Source: DASRTE01 sp035656095
Lineage (GTDB): Bacteria > Actinomycetota > Actinomycetes > Jiangellales > Jiangellaceae
Length of the DNA stretch: 41,560 nt
Reading direction: 5' to 3'
Assembly: GCA_035656095.1 (NCBI GenBank)
Contig: DASRTE010000072.1
Span: 1-41,560, forward strand
Both the position numbers and the translations under genes were made by a program. Positions 32,075 to 37,611 of this stretch are shown piece after piece (position 1 is the first letter of the stretch; every line of letters begins with the position of its first letter). The notes below the pieces were generated by a model. The model had not been told where the DNA came from and did no database searches. It saw only the letters and a list, made by a program, of their open reading frames with translations.

Positions 32075-32886
32075 ACTCGGCTCCCGGTGACGACGTTGTC
32101 CTGCATCCACGCTGCGAACGTCGCACGGTCACGGCTGATGGCGTCCCACGCCAGGTAGAAGTCGTTGTCGCGCACCGAGTAGCCCATCGCATAGGACGGG
32201 TGCGCCCCGCCGGGCACCTCGGCGACCGCCGTGACCGACCAGGTGGGAAGCACCACCTGATCGGGTGCCGGCGAGAGCACGTCGACGACCTCCTCGACCG
32301 TGACCAGTGAGCGTCTGGCCGCGAGAACGGCCTCCTTCTGGACGCCGGTGATCCCCCACATCTGAACGTTTCCGGAGCGGTCCGCCCGCTGTGCATGGAC
32401 GATCGTCACGTCCGGGCGTAGCGCGGACACCGCGGTGAGCAACTCGCCGGTGAACGGACAGGTGATCGGCCTGATCTGCTCGGAGCGGGCGATCAGGTCG
32501 GTTCCGACGTAGCCGCGCAGGACGGCGAACGGGAGGCCCGAGGCTCCGGCCACGTAGCGGTTCGCCATGCCTGCGTGGCTGTGCTCCTCGATCTCGAGCC
32601 GGCCCGGCCATCCGTTCTGCACCGCGTCGCGGAAACGGTGGAGCGAGCCGACTCCGGGATTCCCGCCCCAGGAGAAGACCAGCCGCCGGGCGCATCCCAT
32701 GCCGATGAGCTGGTCGTAGACGATGTCCGGGGTCATCCTGACGAGGGTGAGATCGCGACGTCCCTGCCGGATGATCTCATGCCCCGCGGCGAAGGGGATC
32801 AGGTGGGTGAAACCCTCCAGAGCGACCGTGTCACCGTCGTGGACGAGTTCGGCGATGCCCTCGACCAGCGAGACCAATTCAGCCAT
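32071..32886 (-). CDS. CoA-transferase subunit A, probable 3-oxoadipate CoA-transferase alpha
   Basis: A 271-residue alpha subunit. It shows VALEGFTHLIPFAAGHEIIR, VRMTPDIVYDQLIGMGCARR and FSWGGNPGVGSLHRFRDAVQ, the CatI/GctA-like blocks, and the later PDVTIVHAQRADRSGNVQMW. The gene is the first of a leftward operon, with promoter TTGACC-N17-TATGTT about 70 bases before the ATG and two IclR-type palindromes there. The thiolase needed for the next step (3-oxoadipyl-CoA thiolase) is not in the window. Confidence 0.86.
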   Translation of the reverse strand: MAELVSLVEGIAELVHDGDTVALEGFTHLIPFAAGHEIIRQGRRDLTLVRMTPDIVYDQLIGMGCARRLVFSWGGNPGVGSLHRFRDAVQNGWPGRLEIEEHSHAGMANRYVAGASGLPFAVLRGYVGTDLIARSEQIRPITCPFTGELLTAVSALRPDVTIVHAQRADRSGNVQMWGITGVQKEAVLAARRSLVTVEEVVDVLSPAPDQVVLPTWSVTAVAEVPGGAHPSYAMGYSVRDNDFYLAWDAISRDRATFAAWMQDNVVTGSRV

Positions 32887-32925
32887 CGGTCAGCAGTCTC
32901 CCGGACTCCTACGGCGCACCGCTGT

Positions 32926-32985
32926 GTTCGCATGTCGGACGCATGTTCTCTTGACGAACATAGACAACTGCATCTCCCAGGTCAA
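32926..32985 (-). promoter_or_regulatory. Promoter and two IclR/PcaR-type sites of the CoA-transferase operon
   Basis: On the - strand, TTGACC (32980-32985) and TATGTT (32957-32962) are 17 bp apart. A palindrome ATGTTC-N7-GAACAT at 32943-32961 overlaps the -10; its core GTTC-N7-GAAC is 32945-32959. A second 15-mer, GTTCGCATGTCGGAC, lies at 32926-32940 on the + strand, inside the early transcript. Both follow GTTC-N7-GNAC, as does the site in the hydroquinone promoter at 27219-27233. Confidence 0.65.
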
Positions 32986-33003
32986 TCTCGCCGGCGCCGG
33001 CGC

Positions 33004-33028
33004 GTTTGACCCAGCGACGAATGGGTAT
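33004..33028 (+). promoter_or_regulatory. Sigma-F/sigma-B-like promoter of the GPGG-motif gene
   Basis: GTTT at 33004-33007 and GGGTAT at 33023-33028 are separated by 15 bp, matching the general-stress sigma consensus of actinobacteria and bacilli (GTTT-N13-17-GGGTA). The expected start is only a few bases before the ATG at 33040, so the message would be leaderless or nearly so. Confidence 0.55.
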
Positions 33029-33039
33029 CCGGCCTGACC

Positions 33040-33183
33040 ATGGAGTTCATCCTGTGGATCATCGCGGTCATCCTCGTCATCTATGGCATCGTGTTGATCT
33101 TCCGTAGGTCGGTCCTGCTCGGCATTCTGGTCATCATCGCCGGGCTGCTCGTGGGTCCGGGGGGCGTCAGCCTGTTCACCTGA
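33040..33183 (+). CDS. GPGG-motif small membrane protein
   Basis: A 47-residue protein of two short hydrophobic segments, EFILWIIAVILVIYGIVLIF and, after FRRS, LLGILVIIAGLLV. It ends in GPGGVSLFT. The GPGG near the C terminus after two helices is the hallmark of a tiny actinobacterial membrane-protein family I recall as GPGG-motif proteins. No RBS is visible before the ATG, consistent with a near-leaderless transcript from the stress-type promoter at 33004-33028. Function unknown. It is followed after 102 bases by the DUF305 gene on the same strand. Confidence 0.7.
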   Translation: MEFILWIIAVILVIYGIVLIFRRSVLLGILVIIAGLLVGPGGVSLFT

Positions 33184-33285
33184 CCGGGGGACCTTCGGCC
33201 TGCGACCCGGGCACAAGGGCACTTCTTTCCGTCGTGTGGAGCACGGGAGTCTGGGCTCAGGAGGTAACGAGCCCAGGGAGTCACC

Positions 33286-33975
33286 ATGAGACGACCGCTC
33301 GTCGCCGTGGTCGCCGTCATCGCAGTAATGGCAGCCATCAGTGCCGGCACCGTGGCCGTGATGGCCGGTTCGCCGCGGACGGACGCGCCCGGGTACGGCA
33401 TGTCCGCCATGATGTCGTCCTCGTCCTGGGGACAGCCCGGGTGGAGATCGGACTCGCCGGGATCGATGCACGGCTTCGCCACGGCCACCGAGTCCGAGTA
33501 CCTCGCCACGATGGTGCGCCACCATGAGGAGGCTGTGGCGGCTGCCGAACAGTTGCAGCGGTCCGATCGGGCTTCGATGCGTGCGTTCGGTGAATCGATC
33601 GTCGAGACCCAGACGGCCCAGATCGACCAGATGAACACGTGGCTCTCCCGGTGGTACGCGGGCAGGGCCGCCGACGTGGACTATCAGCCGATGATGCGCG
33701 ACCTGTCGAGCCTGTCCGGTGACAGCCTCGATCGGGCCTTCCTCCAAGACATGATCGGCCATCACATGATGGCGGTGATGATGTCCCAGCATCTCCTCGT
33801 TCGCGGACATGCCGATCATGAAGAGGTCGATCGACTTGCGATGGCCATCCGCGATGAACAGCACGCAGAGATCGTCCAGATGCGTCGGTGGCTGACGGAC
33901 TGGTTCGATGCCACCTGGGACGCAGCGCCAGGTTGGGGCATGGGCCGCGGCATGGGGCCGTGGATGATGAGGTGA
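33286..33975 (+). CDS. DUF305 (ferritin-like fold) exported protein
   Basis: A 229-residue protein with an N-terminal signal or anchor helix (VAVVAVIAVMAAISAGTVAV). A Met/Ser/Gly-rich linker follows, then the DUF305 four-helix domain with its paired histidines: MVRHHEEAVAAAEQL, MIGHHMMAVMMSQHL and RDEQHAEIVQMRRWL. The tail is Gly/Met/Trp-rich. DUF305 proteins are found with copper and other metal-resistance genes, and His/Met-rich helices suggest Cu(I) or similar binding outside the cell membrane. That is family-level knowledge; no copper gene is adjacent. GGGAG precedes the ATG. Confidence 0.88.
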   Translation: MRRPLVAVVAVIAVMAAISAGTVAVMAGSPRTDAPGYGMSAMMSSSSWGQPGWRSDSPGSMHGFATATESEYLATMVRHHEEAVAAAEQLQRSDRASMRAFGESIVETQTAQIDQMNTWLSRWYAGRAADVDYQPMMRDLSSLSGDSLDRAFLQDMIGHHMMAVMMSQHLLVRGHADHEEVDRLAMAIRDEQHAEIVQMRRWLTDWFDATWDAAPGWGMGRGMGPWMMR

Positions 33976-34013
33976 ACGCCCGACGCGGCGTTACCGTCCC
34001 TGCGCCGGCATCG

Positions 34014-34706
34014 TCATGGCCGCAGTTCCACGCAGCACTCACTCGGCCGGGGTGCGAGCGCGGCGCCGACGGTGGTGTTGCCCAGACCCCGGAGAAGTCC
34101 GTCGATCAGTTCGCGGTTCATTGCACACACGAGTTCGCGCTGGCGAGCGGCCAAGGGATGAAACGGGCAGTTGCGTAGCCGCAGCGCCCCGTCGTCCGCA
34201 CGGTAGGGCACGTACCCCATGCGCTCGAGCACACCGCGGGCCAGGTGTAGGGCACGTTCGGCACCGGTGCGGCCCAGTCGCCGCTCGGTGCGCTCCGCGA
34301 CACCGAACTCCGTACCGCGCTGGTGGGCCACGGCCAGCGCGGCCTCGCGGACGGCGCCAGCGTCGGCCACCGCGGCCACGGCGTCGACGAGGACTTCGCC
34401 CAGAAGGTCGAGCCTGCGCTCGGGAATGGACACGCTCAGCTCCGCGCCGGTCGGCCGATAGGCCTTCGGTACCCGGCCCGGGCGTCGGCGCGCTCCCGTG
34501 GGCGGAGGCTGCGGTTCCGCGTGCAGAAGGCCCGCCCCGACCAGCTTCTCCAGATGGAACGCGGCCAGCTTGCGCGAGATGCCTGCCTCCGCTGCGGCCT
34601 CGTCGCGTGTGACCGGGTGGGGCTGTCGGCGGATGTAGTCGTACATGACCCGGCGCGACTCGTCCGCGAGCACTGCCACGGCGGCAATCGTTCTACGTTC
34701 CCCCAT
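34014..34706 (-). CDS. SufR/ArsR-like winged-helix regulator with C-terminal cysteines
   Basis: A 230-residue regulator. The N-terminal winged helix spans about residues 8-65 (ESRRVMYDYIRRQPHPVTRD, EAGISRKLAAFHLEKLVGAG), followed by a basic wing (TGARRRPGRVPKAYRP). The C-terminal domain ends with Cys180 (RNCPFHPLA), Cys194 (LVCAMN), Cys224 and Cys225 (SECCVE), an arrangement like the Fe-S binding region of SufR-type repressors. Redox or iron-sulfur sensing is inferred. It diverges from the DoxX-like gene, its probable target. TATAAC at 34715-34720 (- strand) lies eight bases before the ATG, so a leaderless message is likely. Confidence 0.8.
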   Translation of the reverse strand: MGERRTIAAVAVLADESRRVMYDYIRRQPHPVTRDEAAAEAGISRKLAAFHLEKLVGAGLLHAEPQPPPTGARRRPGRVPKAYRPTGAELSVSIPERRLDLLGEVLVDAVAAVADAGAVREAALAVAHQRGTEFGVAERTERRLGRTGAERALHLARGVLERMGYVPYRADDGALRLRNCPFHPLAARQRELVCAMNRELIDGLLRGLGNTTVGAALAPRPSECCVELRP

Positions 34707-34714
34707 TGCGCCAG

Positions 34715-34778
34715 GTTATATCCATGCACGTACTCCCAAAGCCGATGGCTTGACTTCAGCTCTGAATAAGACTAAGAC
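34715..34778. promoter_or_regulatory. Divergent promoters between the SufR-like and DoxX-like genes
   Basis: Leftward: TATAAC (34715-34720, - strand), eight bases from the regulator's ATG. Rightward: TTGACT (34750-34755), 17-bp spacer, TAAGAC (34773-34778) for the DoxX-like gene. No clear palindromic operator was found in the 115-bp gap. Confidence 0.45.
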
Positions 34779-34821
34779 CAGTTGGCGTAAATCTCCGTCA
34801 CCGTCAGTTGTTGGAGGCATC

Positions 34822-35268
34822 ATGACCGCCGGTTCGTCACCCGCCCACGCGACCGGGTCGACCATGAGTACAGACCCGACCCTGCAGGCGTTTGCTCTGC
34901 TCCGGACGGGGTTCACCGTGGCGCCGATCCTGTTCGGGCTGGACAAGTTCTTCAACCTGATGACCGACTGGCCGCAGTACCTCGCCCCGTTCGTCGCCGA
35001 CATCACCCCGGGAACCCCACAGCAGTTCATGTACGCGGTCGGCGTCATCGAGATCATCGCCGGGCTCGTCGTCGCCGTCCGTCCGCTGTGGGGTGGGTAC
35101 CTCGTCGCCGCCTGGCTCGCCGGCATCATCGTCAACCTGCTCATCTTGGGTGACTACTACGACGTCGCCCTACGCGACTTCGGCCTGCTGATCGGTGCCC
35201 TCGCGCTCGCCCGCTTGGCCGCGGGCCAGGAGCGAACCAGATCAGGGCTGCGATCCGCGCACGACTGA
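34822..35268 (+). CDS. DoxX-like four-helix membrane protein
   Basis: A 148-residue membrane protein with DoxX-like helices: LLRTGFTVAPILFGLDKFF, FMYAVGVIEIIAGLVVAV, LVAAWLAGIIVNLLILGDYY and FGLLIGALALARLA. DoxX relatives take part in quinone/thiol redox chemistry at the membrane or in oxidative-stress tolerance. The ATG at 34822 has GGAGG shortly upstream; an in-frame ATG at 34864 would also leave the helices intact. The divergent cysteine-bearing regulator suggests redox control. The exact reaction is unknown. Confidence 0.8.
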   Translation: MTAGSSPAHATGSTMSTDPTLQAFALLRTGFTVAPILFGLDKFFNLMTDWPQYLAPFVADITPGTPQQFMYAVGVIEIIAGLVVAVRPLWGGYLVAAWLAGIIVNLLILGDYYDVALRDFGLLIGALALARLAAGQERTRSGLRSAHD

Positions 35269-35298
35269 GGACGTCACTTTCCGTCCCATGGCTCGCAA

Positions 35299-35691
35299 TC
35301 ACACGAGGCCGAGCCAATCCTCCGGTGGTCGGTCGGCCGCGCCAGAGGCAGCCAGCCATGCGTCCAGCGCTTCGATGAGTGGGCCGGGATTTCGCCGAGT
35401 CCGGGGAAACGTCCGGCCGCTGGTGAACAGCAGGCCCGCCGTTGACATGCCCGACTCACCGGCCCGCAGCAGGAGCCGCCGGAAGTCCTTGATGTTCTCG
35501 GTGACGATGCGGCGGCCCTGAGCGGCCGCGTACACGAACAACTCCTCGTCGGTCATCGCGCGCAGGCCCGGGCTGTCTGCGACGGCGCCGACGTCGTGGC
35601 CCCGATCCCGCAGGGTTTCCGCGACAACGGGCGCGTGCATCTCGTCCAGCAGAAGCGCAACCTGAGACGACCGCGGACCTCTGGCGCTCAC
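35299..35691 (-). CDS. PIN-like toxin, DUF5615 family
   Basis: A 130-residue PIN-like nuclease toxin. It shows VALLLDEMHAPVVAETLRDR, GHDVGAVADSPGLRAMTDEE and RRIVTENIKDFRRLL: the acidic residues in LLDE, the TDEE pair and the ENIKDF block match DUF5615 toxins, whose usual last motif is TxDKDF. The GTG at 35691 overlaps the antitoxin stop as GTGA, so translation is coupled and antitoxin comes first. It probably cleaves RNA in the cytoplasm when released. Length is normal. Confidence 0.85.
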   Translation of the reverse strand: MSARGPRSSQVALLLDEMHAPVVAETLRDRGHDVGAVADSPGLRAMTDEELFVYAAAQGRRIVTENIKDFRRLLLRAGESGMSTAGLLFTSGRTFPRTRRNPGPLIEALDAWLAASGAADRPPEDWLGLV

Positions 35692-36110
35692 GCGAGCAGA
35701 CGCCGCTCGGCGTGCCACGCAGCCTCGGCAGCCTCGGACTCCTCGTCAGCCTGGGCGACCTCGGCGTCGATCTCCTCGGGGAACGAAGCGTAGTAGTGCA
35801 TCGCTACCCGCACCTTCGCCTCAGGCAGGGCAAGAATCTCGCCTGAGGCAACGACCGCAGTCGGCCCGCGCTCGTCGATCTCACGCAGGACCTTCACGAC
35901 CTCCCACACGTCCGGCCCAAAGGCGATGGCGGCCCGGCGGCCGCTCGGCCCGTCCTTGAACACCACCCCCGGATGCTCGATCATGCGGAGTCCCTCATCG
36001 ACGAGTCGTTGCGCCAACCCCGACGGTGTGGCGCCCGGGCTGGCCTGTGCACGACGACGCAGCCTGGCGAGCAGCGCGTCGTCGAATCGAATGGACAAGG
36101 GCGAGGTCAT
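35688..36110 (-). CDS. Antitoxin with RHH-like N terminus and DUF433-like C terminus
   Basis: A 140-residue protein. SPLSIRFDDALLARLRRRAQ looks like a ribbon-helix-helix DNA-binding start. HPGVVFKDGPSGRRAAIAFG, DVWEVVKVLREI and LPEAKVRVAMHYYASFPEEI resemble the DUF433-type antitoxin region that partners DUF5615 toxins. The acidic C terminus probably wraps the toxin. Two ATGs are possible, at 36119 and 36110. The second is preferred because TAATAT (36118-36123, - strand) is a -10 box whose transcript would begin at about 36110-36111, giving a leaderless message. It likely represses its own promoter through the repeat at 36111-36136. Confidence 0.75.
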   Translation of the reverse strand: MTSPLSIRFDDALLARLRRRAQASPGATPSGLAQRLVDEGLRMIEHPGVVFKDGPSGRRAAIAFGPDVWEVVKVLREIDERGPTAVVASGEILALPEAKVRVAMHYYASFPEEIDAEVAQADEESEAAEAAWHAERRLLA

Positions 36111-36136
36111 GTAGCGCATATTACACTCTGCGCTAC
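36111..36136 (-). promoter_or_regulatory. Toxin-antitoxin promoter/operator
   Basis: A perfect inverted repeat GTAGCGCA (36111-36118) and TGCGCTAC (36129-36136) with a 10-bp spacer brackets the -10 box TAATAT (- strand, 36118-36123). The left arm touches the antitoxin start, and the right arm contains the stop codon of the upstream alpha/beta-hydrolase gene (36133-36135). This is the expected arrangement for autorepression. Confidence 0.6.
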
Positions 36137-37611
36137 AGCCACTCCATTACCTTCTGGGCGAAGGCGTCCTGTACCCAGAAGCTGCTGTGGTCGACTGCGG
36201 CTTCGGCGGGAAACACCAGCGGATCGGTGGGGGCGAAGCCGTCCAGTCCGGGCACGCGGTGGACGCCCTCGGTCGGCACGATCAGGTCGTTCTCGGTGCT
36301 GCCGAACACGACGTCGACGATCGCGTCGCGAGCCGTCCGGGAGAGCGGCGACCCCTGGGCCGGCTCGAAGTTCGAGGCAACGGCTCGATACGTGCTCGCG
36401 GTGACGGTCGGTACGTTGAGGTACTCCCGAAGGTAGCTGCCCCGGGGATCCATGGAGGCCAGCCCGTCGAGCCCTCGGAACGCGCCGACGGCGAGTTGCT
36501 TCAGAACGGTGAGAACGACCTCGACGGTGTCGGTGACCGGATTGTCCGGCACCAACTGGACCAGGTTGGTCACGCGGTCGAGCAGTGTGCCCAGGTGTTC
36601 GGCATCGGCCAGGACGGTTCCCGCGTTCGGTGTACCCACCATGATCAGGTTGCGCACGTCGACGACGCCGCCGAGGCCGAGTTCCTGGCCATGCTCGGCC
36701 ATGACCCGGCCGACCAGGCCACCGCGGGAATGTGCGATCACGTCGACCGTCATGCCGAGGCCGTCGGGCAACTGCTTCGCCAGCCACCGCACGTTCTCCG
36801 TCGGGTCGACGGAGATCGTGAAATGGTCGAAGGCGAGCACCCTGCCGTCGTAGCGATGATGAAGCCCGCCGATCAGCGACTCGGGCATCCGCCGGAAGCC
36901 GGTATGGGACCGGCTCATGGTCCCGTGAATGAACAGCAGCACCGGACCGGCGGTCAGAATGGACCAGTCCGGCATCGTGTTACCTGCTGCCTGCCGGTAC
37001 GTCGTCGGCTCGAACGTCCGTAGCGCGTTCAGCCGGTGATGCTGCTCCCATCGCGAGGCGAAGTAGTCGCCGACCTTGCCCAGCAGCGGATCGACGAGGG
37101 GGAAGACCAGCACCTTGAGCAGCTTCGACCCGACCACACCGAGCAGACCGCGCTGCCCGCCTGCCTCGGACTCGTCCATCGGAGCCACCGCACGAGGCAC
37201 CCGGTAGACGCGGCTGTCACCACCTCGGGATGCCACCGACGCCGGGTCCTGTGGCACGTCCACCGGAAGGTGCCAGCTCACGGTCCCGTCCTCGGCGGTG
37301 TAGATCAGGAACTGCCCCAGGCCGGTACCCGGTCCGGGCACCTCTGCCTCGATGTCGCCGGCACCACCCGCCGCCCTGCTGCCGGTACCGTCCTCGCCGG
37401 TCTGCCAGACGTCGCGGATCTCTATCGTCAGTTGCTCCTCGACGCCCGCCCGCTCGAGGCATTCGAGGAACACCGCCGTCGCGTCCTCGGCAGCTCGCAT
37501 CCCGGAGCTGCCGGCATGGTGGACCTCCGCTGTTCCGGTGAGCCCCGGAGTGCGCAGCGTCACGCTGCCGATCGAGACCGCGACTCCCGTGGGGTCGAGT
37601 TGCTCAGCCAC
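36133..37611 (-). CDS. Serine alpha/beta-hydrolase (lipase/esterase) linked to the CHAT protease
   Basis: A 492-residue protein. Residues 1-170 have no recognised domain. The alpha/beta-hydrolase core starts near VLLFIHGTMSRSHTGF (oxyanion region) and has a full triad: Ser295 in IAHSRGGLVGR, Asp442 in ENDLIVPTEGV, His475 in VDHSSFWVQ. PGAP1/lipase-like architecture suggests lipid or ester cleavage. I recall similar proteins being annotated as DUF7379. There is no signal peptide, so it should act in the cytoplasm. The GTG at 37611 has AGGAGG six bases upstream and overlaps the CHAT stop by eight bases. As the last gene of the operon it may be the effector activated by the protease; that is inference. 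Confidence 0.82.
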   Translation of the reverse strand: MAEQLDPTGVAVSIGSVTLRTPGLTGTAEVHHAGSSGMRAAEDATAVFLECLERAGVEEQLTIEIRDVWQTGEDGTGSRAAGGAGDIEAEVPGPGTGLGQFLIYTAEDGTVSWHLPVDVPQDPASVASRGGDSRVYRVPRAVAPMDESEAGGQRGLLGVVGSKLLKVLVFPLVDPLLGKVGDYFASRWEQHHRLNALRTFEPTTYRQAAGNTMPDWSILTAGPVLLFIHGTMSRSHTGFRRMPESLIGGLHHRYDGRVLAFDHFTISVDPTENVRWLAKQLPDGLGMTVDVIAHSRGGLVGRVMAEHGQELGLGGVVDVRNLIMVGTPNAGTVLADAEHLGTLLDRVTNLVQLVPDNPVTDTVEVVLTVLKQLAVGAFRGLDGLASMDPRGSYLREYLNVPTVTASTYRAVASNFEPAQGSPLSRTARDAIVDVVFGSTENDLIVPTEGVHRVPGLDGFAPTDPLVFPAEAAVDHSSFWVQDAFAQKVMEWL

